Source of the DNA: Psilocybe azurescens
Lineage: Eukaryota; Basidiomycota; Agaricomycetes; Agaricales; Agrocybaceae
Length of the DNA: 64,000 nucleotides
Assembly: GCA_023853785.1 (NCBI GenBank)
Contig: JAJIRX010000569.1
Span: 1-64,000 of the forward strand
Direction: 5' to 3'
Numbering within the stretch: the stretch's first letter is position 1; each line of letters starts with the position of its first letter. Below, in pieces: positions 12,006-24,451 of the stretch. A program made the translations under genes and the position numbers. The notes under the pieces were generated by a model that did not search any database, was not told the origin of the DNA, and saw only the letters and a program-made list of their open reading frames with translations.

Positions 12006-13660
12006 ATGCTCCTTGTTCCTTTTGTCTCTCTTGTATTTTCCATTCTCGAGCTAGCACAGGTATCGCTTTACATTTCGGTGAACCCTGGATCGTTCCCTCC
12101 GATGCTGCATTCGCCGGTGTTTCGCTTTCTGTGCATTCCAAATACCAGGAGATACTCGTTTATATACAACAAGCTTGATGCATCTGGGGACTTGCTCTTC
12201 TTTTGTCCCCCGCCATTTCATGTAGCGTATGTCTCCCTCTCATCGGTCCAGATCTCATCGACCAGTGGCTTCATTCAGTCGTTCTTTGATCAGTCTCCTG
12301 AATTCTGCGCTGAGTTGTCTATTGTGGGTGTAAATGATCTGCTTCAGCTGTCTGCGCTCAATTCTTGTCTTATCAGTCCATCTGCGAAACAAACCGCTGT
12401 TCAAGTGTATGATTACCCAAAGGTCACTTATACCAAACGCAGAAGTATCAGCCGCCCTCGACACTTAAAGCCGATACTGTCGAACAATATCCCTGCTTCC
12501 AAAATCCATTTTATTCACTACCTTCCCGTCGAACTATTAAGCTTAATCTTCATCATTGGCTCCAAGCAAGACTCGTTCTTTCCAATCGTCATTTCTCATG
12601 TATGCAGTGCTTGGCGACAAATCGCCCTCCGTACGCCTGAACTATGGTGCCGCATTTTACTCAGCCCACAGGAGTCAATGTGGCGCGAGCGAGTCCGTCG
12701 TTCGCGAGCTTGTTTTTAGATATCCAACTCTGCTCTACCAGAGTGACCAAATTTGGCTTTCACAGAAGTCAAGATCTCGACCCGTACTCGGTAAATTGGT
12801 ATATGCAGATTGTTTTTCCTCATATACGACGGTGGCGCTCGCTTGATATCGACTTTACGCAACAGGTACCCCACCTTTGGAAAGCAGTACTAGCAGGTTG
12901 TTTTACCCCGCGCCGTGGCTAGAAGAACTATCTCTCAAGTACAGACTCAATGATGACACCCGAGAGTTTTTCCTTTTCGCCTCTTTTACCCCCCCGTTTA
13001 CGTCGATTAAGGGTTGACGGAATACGACTTATATGGACGCCTTCCCTATTTGGCAATTTAACATTTCTCGACTACACGCATCATGGATTTACCAGTGGGC
13101 ATCAGGCAGTTCAAGACGTTATTTCTATCCTTGTGGTAACATCAAGAATAACCGAACTGCGCGTTTTATTCCCTAGAGGACAAATTGCGTGCCTACCGTC
13201 CCGCCGCGAGGTTGTCACTCAACGTGCGACCCTTCCTTTTTTAAACCATCTCGTACTCAAGGTCGACGGCTCCGATATCCCGTTCGAAATTGCACACCTT
13301 GTTACGCTCATTTCGTCACCTACCCTTTCCATTCTGCGCCTCATTGATCTTAAGCGAGCACATGATTCTTTCCAAAGTTTGAAATCCTTTTTCTATGTAT
13401 ACCCCCTTCCGCCAAGTCTACGCTTCATCTACATTGGCCATGCGTGGTACGACCCGAGCATGGTTCATGCCATGGTCCATTCACTCCCTCGTTTATGGAA
13501 GATCCTCATCAGAAGGTCGCGTTTACCTGAACAGGTTCTGTATTTGAAGAATCCCACGATAGGAATGGATGGTCCGATTAATCACGCAGAAGAACATAAA
13601 CTTTATCAATCTCATCTTCACCAACTTGACGTGCACTATTTTCCAGTATGTAGCAAGTAA
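12006..13660 (+). CDS. F-box protein, frame-broken (error or decayed)
   Basis: The segment IHFIHYLPVELLSLIFIIGS followed by ISHVCSAWRQIALRTPELW is the typical F-box opening of the large agaricomycete F-box family, usually followed by leucine-rich-like repeats. Those proteins are presumed SCF ubiquitin ligase adaptors. The reading frame changes near 12714 (TTTTT run, between RRSRAC and LDIQLCSTR). It changes again near 12903 (CCCC) and near 12980 (CCCCCCC), where PWLEELSLKYRL reverts to the earlier frame and continues LPPRLRRLRVDGIRL. The later part carries hydrophobic repeats (GNLTFLDY, LNHLVLKVDGSDIPFEIAHL, SLRFIYIGHAWYDPSM). The three breaks fall in homopolymers, so the gene may be intact in the organism. 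A weak start exists at 11974, and the real 5' end is unclear. Confidence 0.7.
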
Positions 13661-14489
13661 TGTCGTTCCATCTACAGCATTTACTCTATTTTCATCTTTG
13701 TATCCTTTACTCACAGTACGTTCTCTTCAGTAGCTCTCTGTACTCCATGTATACTATGTTTTTTCTAAACCGATTCACAACACCATTGAACGATTAGACA
13801 CGAAGTTCTAGCTAATGAAATGGTATGATTCACGAAATACTGCGAAGGGGATATATACGAAGCAACGACAATTCCAAAATTGTCAAATATTTCTCCGAAA
13901 TAATTCCGAACGATCGGTTATACACGTGACCTATATGCCTAATTAATGGGTCAACACTTGAACGCCTAGTACCTTCACTCAATTCAAAATTGTCACTATT
14001 CAGCTTTCACAAGTGATCAGTAATCAGTTTAGTTTCTTCTTTCCATGAGAATTTCCCGTGAAGCATATTGTCCCTCAGTGCTTTGATACTTCTTACTAAG
14101 GTATGCCAGCGTTTCTCGTTATACTTATTATACTGTTTCTTTTCCTTGTTAAATGCAATGCAGGGGGTCACAACTTGTCCATAAAGCCAATATCGAGCAT
14201 CCTACAAATGCGACTGACTTCATCATCTCATTCAATACATGAGATGCGCATGTCCTGCTGAAGTGCTTGAGAGGACAGTGTCTTCAACTTCAATAGGGAA
14301 CTTTGGGCTAGGTCATGGGATCGCTATCGGTCCGTGGCTGTCCGATATCAACTATTTGTAGGCACTTGTGAGTTTGCGTGTAGTCCCAAGAGCATCTTCT
14401 AGGATTTATAATGGTGGGGACAGATTGAAGCAAGAAATTTTATCCCTCCATCTTCTTGTTCTTCCTTTTTCGGAAATTCAGAGATACTT
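13661..14489. other. intergenic, no gene seen
   Basis: AT-rich spacer between the F-box gene and the dehydrogenase. I found no domain-bearing frame on either strand. It should hold the dehydrogenase promoter. Confidence 0.5.
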
Positions 14490-15651
14490 ATGTCTTCACC
14501 GCAATCGTATCGTCCTCAAGTCGCCAATGACCTCACAGGAAGAGTGGCTCTTGTCACTGGTGGAGGAACTGGGATAGGATTGATGATTGCTCAGGGACTG
14601 GCCGCAGCTGGTGCAAAGGTTTACATCACCGGACGACGTGTTGAGGTCCTCGAGAAAGCTGCTGCTGCTTGGGATAGACAGATTGGAGGAGAAATCCTAC
14701 TGTACGTCCATATTAACTCTGTTGTACAATTATATCACAATCTGACGCTTGATATTTATCACTCACAATCGCCTTCAGATTGCAGATGGATGTCACTAAC
14801 AAGACCAGTATTGCAGTGGCGAAGAAAATCATTGAAGAAAAGGAAGGAAAGCTGCATATCCTTGTGAATAAGTCGGTTTCTTTTGTTGAGATGATTATGG
14901 TCCATATCTAAACCGAATATCTTTTCCTAGCGCAGGTCAGGCAGGGCCGACATCACCATTCCTCAACAATCTATCCGCACCGGAGAACAAGGATGCAGAA
15001 TCTCTAGGAACAGCCTTGTTCAATAACGAAACCTTTGAGGGATGGGCCGACCTCTATGCCATCAATTCAGCTTCCATATTTTTTGTCTCTACTGCTTTTC
15101 TTGGTCTGCTTGCCAAAGGGTCGGAAGACGTAGCCGGATATTGGTCAAGTATTATTAACATAACCAGCATCAGCGGTCAAATAAAGGTCGCTCAGGAGCA
15201 TGTAAGCATTTGCAATATTATTCATAATATCACTAGTTCATCATTTGGATCTCTCTAGTTTTGCTACAATAGTGCAAAGGCAGCTGCCTCACATTTAACA
15301 AAGATGCTCTCGACTGAAATTGCTCTGAAAAATATTCCCGTGCGAGTTAACGCGATTTCTCCAGGCGTGTATGCATCAGAGATGACAGTAGATGTCGTCA
15401 CCGAGGATATGGTTGATAAAATTGGAAAAGGTGTCCGTCCTGTGCCCGCCAAACGGGCAGGAACGTAAGTCTTGATCTAATTGGTTACAAGTGGAGTTGG
15501 TTATAGGCTAACCATTATATTTGTTACACGCAGTGGCCAGGAAATGGCTGGAACCGCTGTATATCTGGCTTCCCGTGCTGGTGGATACGTTCATGGTCAA
15601 GAAATTGTTATCGATGGGGGTTATCTCACTGTCAACCCTTCCACTGTGTAA
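14490..15651 (+). CDS. Short-chain dehydrogenase/reductase, classical SDR
   Basis: A soluble NAD(P)-dependent oxidoreductase of the Rossmann type; the substrate is not evident. The cofactor motif is [12 protein letters not shown] near residue 20, followed by [10 protein letters not shown]. The structural motif NNAGQAG is built across an intron (14871-14933). The catalytic Ser lies in [10 protein letters not shown], and the YxxxK motif is FCYNSAKAA, also split by an intron. The end has [34 protein letters not shown] and [14 protein letters not shown]. The family length of about 300 residues fits. Introns are near 14702-14779, 14871-14933, 15200-15257 and 15465-15532. The ATG at 14490 is the first in frame and places the glycine motif where expected. 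Confidence 0.88.
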
Positions 15652-16625
15652 TTTAGCTAAGACTCGCTTTCTGCCAGATTTGGGTAGAAAGAATGACAAC
15701 TCTTTAACTTTCATATTTGGTTCAGAACTATCACTCTCCACACTGTACTTGCAACATGCCTATTATGTAAATTTTGTAAACATTAGGAAGTTAAGGGTAC
15801 TTCTTGGCACATTCGATTACGATCGGATGATGAATTGCCTTGAATTGTGTCTGGTCCGGCCACCCTCGAAAGACTAACTTACTATGCAGACTCTGATCAT
15901 CTCTTCGTTGAACCACAATCCCTGTACGATCCCGGTCGGTTTTCGAAATTTCCGAATTGCGTGGGCTGCCTGGTAGCAAGGCTCATCACAACATTGAGGC
16001 ATCCTCCGATCTTACATAACGCCTGACTGGTCTAGAATGGTGAAGTATGCAGTCTACTACGAGGCTTCCGAAATTCCACCTCCTTAGCCTCGAGGCAGGG
16101 ACGTGGCACATCATTTGATCTATTTTGATACGCTGCAAAGTTGACCGTCTCATTGTTTTCAGTGAAGGCTTTGCATTGACTTTGGGATTCTGGTAGTGCG
16201 TATGTGTCAATGGCTCATGTTAAAGCGGGCTGTTTATGCCGTGTCGTAAATCCAACGTAAACCCATTCATTGGAAATTGTTGATTAAAGTTGGCTACGTC
16301 ACGTGGAAGGAGGCAGCGTGCCCGCGTCTTAACGTGTTGAATACCCCTAGTCACTCATAAGAGGCTCTGGCCAATGTTTACACGCGTTTTTAAAGTGTCG
16401 ATAGCAGCCTAGAGTGCGTTAGTAATAGCGGGTGATAGCAGTGGAACAGGATGTACTAATTCATGCACTAAAGTCAGGGAACTGAAGGATATAATAATTG
16501 CGTATAGGTTATTTCAGGGCGTGAGAAGCAGACCCTAAGCCGCCTACAGCGGTAGGTATCCCAAGTTGGAGCGCCTCCAGTCAAGAAGTTTGACGGCGTT
16601 CCACCTTTCCTTCTACATCCACTCT
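15652..16625. other. intergenic, no gene seen
   Basis: No recognisable frame. The right part should be the KRE6 promoter. Confidence 0.5.
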
Positions 16626-18944
16626 ATGTCTCGTCCGACTCGCAGGCAAGTTCAACAGCCAGTTCCTCAATACGCTGCCGTACCTCAACAGAGTCCATCA
16701 CGGGCCAATTCACGTACATCTTACCAGCAACAACCTGTATCTCAAGTTAGTGGACCTCGACCTGTTAGATCAACGTCTGCGAGTAGCACACGTCGGAATA
16801 GTAGACAACAGCATGGACGCAATGTTATCGCAAGAGGAGTGGCAACTGGAAACATAGGAGCAGGATATGGTCCATACTCTGTCGGTCTTTTCTTTTTAAA
16901 TGTCCAGAGATTTCAACTCAATAATTTTCAACAGTATCATCCGGAGACAGCTCAAGAATCGGGAGTTTATAACAGCAATCGTTTCAGTGCTACACCCTCG
17001 GAAACCTCTCTGACAACAGCTCCTCCTCCCAGAGAAAAAGCTCAACCTGTGATAATGCCCACAACAACAACTGTTCCGCAGTATATGTGGGATCAAGATC
17101 CCGACGTCGACGATGCCCTCCATAACCCTGACCCTCGCGGAGATTCTCATTTCACCCTATTCTCCATTCGAGGGTGGGTGAATGCCATCGCAATTTTTGT
17201 GATCATAGTGGGACTGATCATACTATTCGCTGGATACCCTGCGATATACCACTATACCCATCTACCATCTCCTATAATCGGATTCAATGCTGGTGGGATT
17301 AATGGAAGTGGACAGATACCCGTTCTGCCAAACCTTCCCGGTCTCATTGATCCCGAAACACCTCAATCTGCAATGACACGCACAGGATCTGACGGAAAAA
17401 CCTATGACCTCGCCTTCAGTGACGAATTCAACACAGATGGTCGAACTTTCTATCCTGGTGAAGACGCATTTTGGGAAGCTGTAGATTTGAATTACTGGTG
17501 AGCCCTCGTATTGTTTGTGTAAAAGGAAATCGGATTAACAAGTATTTAGGCCCACAAACAATGTTGAATGGTATGATCCATCAGTATGTCTACTTCTTTA
17601 TCTCCACAAAGGCGTCAAATTGATATTTCGCTTATAGGCAGCCACCACTGAAGGGGGGAAAACTGGTTATAACCATGACAGAACAGCAAGTGCACGGTCT
17701 CAATTTTCAAAGCGGTTAGTAGTTGCCGTTTATCAAAGTCAATCTCGAGGCATCTGTCTCATTGTCACTTTTAGGTATGATATCGTCATGGAATAAGATC
17801 TGTTTCAATACGGGATACATTGAAATTTCCATAAGTTTACCTGGAAGCCCGTCTGCTCCTGGTTTATGGCCCGGTGCATGGACGCTGGGGAACTTGGTGT
17901 GTATTGTGTTCCAATGACGGCTTACAGTTTCTGATCGGTGACGATTGCAGGGTAGAGCAGGTTATGGGGCAACAACTGAAGGCACATGGCCGTACAGCTA
18001 TGACAGTTGCGATGCTGGCACTTATCCTGGTCAGATAGGCAAAGATGGCGTTCCTGCTGTGGCGGCCACCTCCGGGGCAGGAGGGTCCCCTCTGAGTCTG
18101 CAACCGGGGCAAAAGTTGTCGGCTTGCACCTGCCCGGGGAGCGATCACCCAGGCCCAAGTGTGAATGTCGGCAGAGGCGTGCCAGAAATCGACATTATCG
18201 AGGCGCAAATTGACACTAACAGAATGCAAGGGCAAGCTTCCCAGAGCTTTCAAGTAGCGCCTTACGATGTTGGTTACAAGTGGAACAGCAATCCACCTGC
18301 TGCGACAATTGTCGATCCCACTCAAACATTCTTCAATAGCTACAGCGGTGGACCTTATCAACAGGCTATGTCAGGTTTGACATACGTCGATGGCCAATTC
18401 TACAATGGCTCTGCCTATGCACCTTACGGGTTCGAAATATGGTCTGACCCGAAAAACCGAGACGACGGTTATATCACGTATTACTACAACGGCAAAGAAA
18501 CTTGGAAAGCCACTGCAGCTACAATAGGTCCAGATTCCGAGGCACAAATCGCTCAGAGGCTGATTTCTGAGGAGCCTATGGTATGCGGTCTTTTATCATA
18601 TCGTGCACCTATTTACTCATCCGTCTCTGCTAGTATCTCATTATGAATCTGGGGATGTCACCCGATTTTCAAAAGCCTGATTTCAAGCATATGGTATTTC
18701 CTGCGAAGATGTATGTCGACTATGTTCGCATATACCAACGACGAGGGACCAAAAATGGCATAACATGCAACCCTGCTAATAGGCCAACTACAGACTACAT
18801 CAATAGGTATGCATCCCGTTCTTCTGTCTACAGGCCCCTCTGACTATATGCAGACACATCGTTGCATATACGAACGCAAATCTTACGACGTGGGCGAAGG
18901 CAAATGCGACATTTCCTCGAAACTCAAAATACGACGGCTGCTAA
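16626..18944 (+). CDS. KRE6: KRE6/SKN1-type beta-1,6-glucan synthesis protein (GH16-like)
   Basis: A type II membrane protein needed for beta-1,6-glucan formation in the fungal wall. The N-terminal ~180 residues are Ser/Gln/Arg-rich and cytosolic by analogy. One transmembrane segment follows ([20 protein letters not shown], about 17180-17240). The lumenal domain begins [20 protein letters not shown] and has [28 protein letters not shown] and [20 protein letters not shown]. The GH16-type catalytic motif is EIDIIEAQ. Further conserved parts are [37 protein letters not shown] and [13 protein letters not shown]. Introns of about 50-70 nt interrupt the second half. The last exon ends NSKYDGC. Start 16626 (MSRPTRRQ) is the first ATG in frame; upstream in-frame sequence lacks one. 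Confidence 0.9.
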
Positions 18945-19879
18945 TGGCCACATCACATAACTAATGACATTATTCCACGCTCACCTTCTATGCCCATCTA
19001 GCCTTATGGCTACACTTCACATTATGACCGCAATGACCCTGTGTTATTAATTAGTAGCTCACGTTTGTACTTATCCTGTACAACTGTACTATCTATGCTT
19101 GCATTTTCATCGTCCTGCACAATCACTAGTTCCAATTCTGCGACCATTTGACATCCATTCTATAACCTCTATTTAACTTTTCTTTTGTTGGGTTTTGTGG
19201 GTTCAAACGTTATACGAGATACTTAGACGCTCTGCCTTATGTATTTATCTTATCCAAGTCGAACGCCGGTTTGAAACGACCTCATCCTTGAACTTTCACC
19301 TGGATAGAATACTTGTGTTGAGCAAAGCGCGTGCACTTATTTGACGGTTGTGAGACGGACATTGGATGGACATCCAGTGAGGACGACACCTTGAAGTTTC
19401 CTTGAAGGCTGCATGCATACTATAAGCATTGATCGGGTTACCCTCAGCTGACCTTCAATTCAAATAACGATCAATCTCATCCTGAGGGCTACTGAAGCTA
19501 GCCCTGAAGCTTGAAGCCTGTTGGCGTCCCCCTTCCATCTTCGTTTCGATACATGATTTCTTGGATCCTCACTCTCGAGACAGCATCTTCATGACAACAT
19601 CTGAGGAAAGGAAGCAGATGGCAAGTATATCGGGTTTGACTCAGTAAGCAAACTGATCTTTCCAGCACTTTCGTGACATTTCTTAAATCTCCCTCTGTAG
19701 GCCACCTGGCTTCAAGAAAAAACCCACTCTCATAGAACTTCCTAGAAACGTGGGCACTTGGGCTTCACTACTCGAATAAAATCGGATAATGTTTTCCATT
19801 ACAGGAACCAGCTGCTCAAAATCCATTTTATTCAAGGGCAGGTGGCCTAAATCCGTATCAACAAGCTCACACCTATAGG
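18945..19879. other. intergenic, no gene seen
   Basis: Spacer between KRE6 and the SUMO protease. No frame with domain signal was seen; a minus-strand frame at 19683-19892 overlaps the protease start and looks accidental. Confidence 0.5.
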
Positions 19880-22800
19880 ATGGGCTCCTCAAGTGTGGGC
19901 AATGTAACCTCTGGTCGAACCCTAATAAGAGGACTCAGTGGACAAGACGACCAAGGACCTCCTACTAAGCGGCGGAAGATAGAGGTCTCCGACCACGCTT
20001 CCAGGTTAGGACAAGGGAGACATAGGCTTTTGAAGTGTAAGTCCCATTAAAACCATCGTATTTACCAACATCCCTCGAATTTCACGCCATAGCTAGTATA
20101 CCTCGACCTCCACTTGCTCCAGAAATTATTGACTCTGACTATGATATCATCGAAGAAACACCTTCACGAGTTGCTGAATTTCGTTCGTCGAGGAGACAAT
20201 CTTCCCCAGATGAGTTAAATATTTCGCCTTACATCCTAAACTCTCCTCGTCAACCGTCAAGATCTGATTTCATGCGACCGCGTATGCAAGGGTCGGAGAA
20301 AAATAAGCCCACTATAATCGTCCCTGATGGAGAGCACACTAAATGGGCCCAGATTCAATTTAAATCCAACGACGACGACCTTGATCCCATTGAGGGCTCA
20401 AGCGATAGGCCCTTTCCTTCATCTTCCCACACACCCCAGAACAAGACCATTTCGTATGGCGAGGACAAAGCATATCAAAGATTGACTTGGCAAGCAGACA
20501 GAAGAAAATACCGGGCGTGGCCAAAAATATGAAAGGAAAGGTCAGAACCTCATTGATGTTATAAGAACACAGAAATTGTATACTCAAGAAGAATTCCGTC
20601 TGCTTGAAGAATCCTCTTCGCAATCTGAAATCGCCTGCTGCATTGAAATTCGAACCTGCCCTCAGAAACTACGAGTCTTTGGCGACGTCAAGCACAAGCC
20701 AAAAAATCTTTCTTTCTCTGTGAAAGAAGCATACTTAGACGACCAGTTTTATCCAGTTCATGCTGGGCAGAAGCTAGAGATGTACTGGAATGCGGATGTG
20801 CTGCGTATGAAAGCCAGCGAGGTTGAAGTATTCAAAATTTCCCTATCCCCAGAATACTGTAAAAGCTTTATCGTAAGTCCGGCTGCCCCCAGGTCTATTG
20901 TGATAAGCATCTAATACTTTGATTAAGGATTCATATAGTGAGGACATCCCCCTCTAATTCAGTTGAAGAGTACGGACGGCACGCTGGCTACAATACGTCT
21001 CGATAGCGATTATGATGCAGTCAAGTATGACAAGGTAAAATCTAAAATGCGAATGAAACCAGAGAGCGTTTCGTAAGTAATCATTGGTCGATTTGTTTTG
21101 GATGCTGACCGCAGAAATGTATCCATAGGACACATTCACTCGATACTTTATGGGAATATGCTGTGCGAGCCGCGAATGGCAGCGTCGCTAAACAATCTGA
21201 GAAAATGGCTAGATTGGATTCATTACGGTTCGGTCAAGGTTCTGCCCCATATCCCGTCGACCGCAAACGCAAGGCCCTTACAGTCCCACCATCAAATCCA
21301 CTTCCAACCGGCCCGCCAAATTCCTCGTCCCGCCCAGTAGAATCAGAGATAGCGTCAACGCCTTATAAACCCAGGTTCGAATCAAGTATTCACCATACCA
21401 AAATACAAGCTAATATGATACAGGCGTGGCACCAGGCAGGAGACAAACATATTGAATGTTCGCCGTTCAACACGCAATGCCCCTGCCGAGACAACGGCGG
21501 TTGCAGACGAATTGTATGTTCAAGAACATGAACCGTTATCTTTGCTTACCCTACTGCAGGATATTGGTATACCCTCCTGGACCTGGCGCGGTCAATATTA
21601 ACATGAGTGATCTCAGTCGCTTAGCTCCGGGAGAGTATTTAAACGACACTCTCATAGAATTCGGCTTAAAGTGGGTCGCATTGCATTTTAGTTGTACGGC
21701 ATCCTTACAGATTTTTAGGTTGTGGCTTAGGGACCTGGAAGAGGATAATCCCGCGCTCGCAAGTCAAATACATATATTCAATTCATTCTTCTACAAAAAG
21801 TTGAACCACGGCAAAGAGTGAGTACGTATCTTATCGTCAATAAACTATGTTCACCATGGCTTTGCTAGCGTTCAGCAAACTTTCGCGAGTGTTCGCAAAT
21901 GGACTTCAAAGTTCGACATCTTTGAGAAGAAGTACATCATTGTTCCCATAAATGAACAGTGGGTTCTTCCTTGCCACTGCCTAGATTGGGGCTCATGTTC
22001 GCTAGTTTGCATTGGTACTTGGCCATAATCTGTGAACCTGGGCACATTTTATCTCCCAGGACTCCCAACCCCTCAGTTGCACGCAAGCAAACACGATCAA
22101 CTGCACAAGCTATTGCGAAAGCCGATAGTCCCCCTCAATTATCAGATGACAAAGACGACCAGAATGTTACATCGAGCGAAGCAGAAGTCGAGCGCAACCT
22201 TAACAATGACTTCCAAAGTTCTTGTAAAATCGAGAACGATGACATAGCAGATCCAGAGCCGCCCGTGAACGTTAGAGACGACGATGACGGTGAAGTATCA
22301 TCAACAGCGATGAGCTATGTAACACAGACAGTGGAAGGCGACGAGGCTTCTGGCTTGAGTAACGACCGTCGATCTGTGTCATCTCCAGAATTGAAATCAA
22401 CGGGAAGATCGCCCTCTGTGTCTTCAACCAGTATGGTTGTCGACAGTATAGAAGAAATTGACGCACCACCAAACCAAGACGCTATTAGTACGGACCGTTT
22501 CTACTCTCTGAATAGAGTAGGAAGGGAAAGGAAAGAGCCCAATCCGAAAGTGATATACTAACGGTGGATGATTTAGTTGATGGCACTGTTAGTGACGGGG
22601 CTTTGCAACAGTGAGTTTATTCATTTGTGAAATCTCAATCAATTAAATTGAGGACTTTGGTTATAGGACTTATATCTTTATTATGGATTCTCTTGGGACC
22701 CGACATCCTCAAGCCGTCAAAAGCTTTCTCAATATCTGATAATGGAAGCAAAAGATAAGAAAGGGATTTTGGAGGCTGGCTCGGCTGTAGGGAGGTTTGC

Positions 22801-23307
22801 TTCGGTAAGTTTTTTTGCCGTATCTTCCTGCTGAGTCTGACGCCTAGTATAGGTCCCTGTTCAGCCCAATTTCTGTGATTGCGGTGTTTATTTGCTACAC
22901 TTTGCTCAGACGTTTATGAGTGACCCTTTGAGATACACCAAAGGCATTTTGGTGAGTATACTGCCATATCTCGTATTCCAATATCTCATTATAGGATCAA
23001 GTCCCAGCCGACCAAGTCGATTCCGAATAAGGAAAGGCAAAAAACGTGGAAGGACTCTCAAGTTGCAAACATGCGGGAAACACTCGCAATGACAATTCAT
23101 CATTTATCCAGTACCTGGAAGAGGACCAAAACAAATGAAAGCCACGAAGACGACGACGACGAAGTTATGATTGTTGAACAAGACACCAAGAAGGGAACAA
23201 AAGGTACCAAGGACCCAAAAGGCGCAAAGAACAGTTCTAAAACTACAACAGCTGAAAGTCCACTGACAGCTTCAAGTGTCAAGACTCGAGCCAGGCGGCT
23301 CCGGTAA
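19880..23307 (+). CDS. ULP2/SENP6-type SUMO protease
   Basis: A C48 cysteine peptidase that removes or edits SUMO chains, probably nuclear. The N-terminal part is disordered with a basic patch (PPTKRRKIE). A middle region (LRVFGDVKHKPKNLSFSVKE) resembles the PH-like part of ULP2 proteins. The protease domain starts at DLSRLAPGEYLNDTLIEFGL (about 21610) and has IHIFNSFFYKKL and KWTSKFDIFEKKYIIVPIN. The catalytic triad can be seen: His in LHWYLAIICEP, Asp in IFIMDSLGTRHPQAVK, Cys in PNFCDCGVYLLHFAQ. A long acidic Ser-rich insert (about 22090-22610) separates His from Asp, as in the ULP2/SENP6/SENP7 branch. The tail is acidic then Lys-rich. The start is the first ATG of the basic N-terminal exon. 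Some exon joins, especially 20530-21200, are not fully resolved. Confidence 0.82.
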
Positions 23308-23512
23308 CAAGGGCGTTATACACCCTTTTGTATATTTTAGCGCGCATTCTTACCCACTTCGTGCCAGGGTAATCACTAAATTACACATACGTCAGAAATA
23401 CATTATAATAAGTATCCTAATCGAAAAAGAATTAACTGTCATTTCGCCTTGTCAATGGAGCAACACTGTCAATCTTGTGGCCAAAAGATATAACTTTCCA
23501 TTGGTGAAATAA

Positions 23513-24205
23513 CTATTTCTTCTTAACACTTTTAATCCTTATTGTTTCGTTTCCAACGAAAACACCCTTTATTGAACGTCAGTCAGGAAACAGAGGCAGA
23601 GAACCTTATGCTTACTTTGCCCTTGTAAGGCTCGGGTTTTCTATAACCCCTGATTTTGGCGGCGAACAACCCTAGCAGGTGTTTATCGGTGCAGAATAGA
23701 ACTATCTTGGTAGCTGAGGGCACTTCTGCCTTGATGTGGGAGGGTATGGGTACCAACACCGAATGAGAATAGCCCAACTTCATGTTCAAACGTTGACCAT
23801 TTCCACCATCCGTCGTTCCCCTTGGATCCTCTTCCAGTGCTACTCTGTAACCCAACTCCAACCAAGAAAATAGGAACGGAAAAGCCTTCGGTCATCCCAG
23901 TGATCGCATTTGAAATAAGAGTACGCGTGGTACCCCACATCTGCCTCTGAAGCTTTTCAGTAGAGTTCTCTACTGAAATTTTCATTGTGTCCTGGACAGG
24001 GAATTCGATCTTCATGTATTCTTTTAGAGGAATAGTGGTAGTTCCTAACGGGCCCGTTATTGTGACCTGGGTTTGGTGAGGGAGAAATTGTGACGGAAGG
24101 GGGGTATTTGATAGGTTCGCGTCCAATGATGGAGACATTCCTGTATATTGGGGTGGACGAGCTGAAGCAACGCGCGAAATGAGATATTGGAGGCCGAATT
24201 ATCAT
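23513..24205 (-). CDS. Mitochondrial ribosomal protein uL6m (MRPL6)
   Basis: Large-subunit mitochondrial ribosomal protein. The N-terminus MIIRPPISHFARCFSSSTP is a plausible mitochondrial presequence. The uL6 signature follows: SIIGREPIKYPPSVTI, then VTITGPLGTTTIPL, GMTEGFSVPIFLVGVGYRV, PSHIKAEVPSATKIVLFCTD, and KIRGYRKPEPYKGKG joined across an intron to a last exon ending IRIKSVKKK. Introns lie near 23571-23620 and about 23850-23880. There is a frame change between PPSVTI and VTITGPLG, near 24065-24090. It could be one extra base, or a 28-nt GT-AG segment whose removal restores the frame. It converges on the SUMO protease with about 200 bp between stops. Confidence 0.85.
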
Positions 24206-24451
24206 GGTTTATATTCCATGAACATACAGAAACGTAGCCATTCAGAAAATATCGAAGGCGTTGTTAAGAATGCCCAAAATATGCAAACATTGAGCACAGC
24301 CACAAAACAGGCACCTGCGGATTCCAAAGTCCAGATAATTCTGTAAGATGTAAATTGTGATATGCGTGTAAGTATAACATTGTGTTGTATGTTCAGCTAA
24401 TCTATTCATTTCACCATGCGTTTATACGAAGAGCAGGTATTCAAGAGGAAC

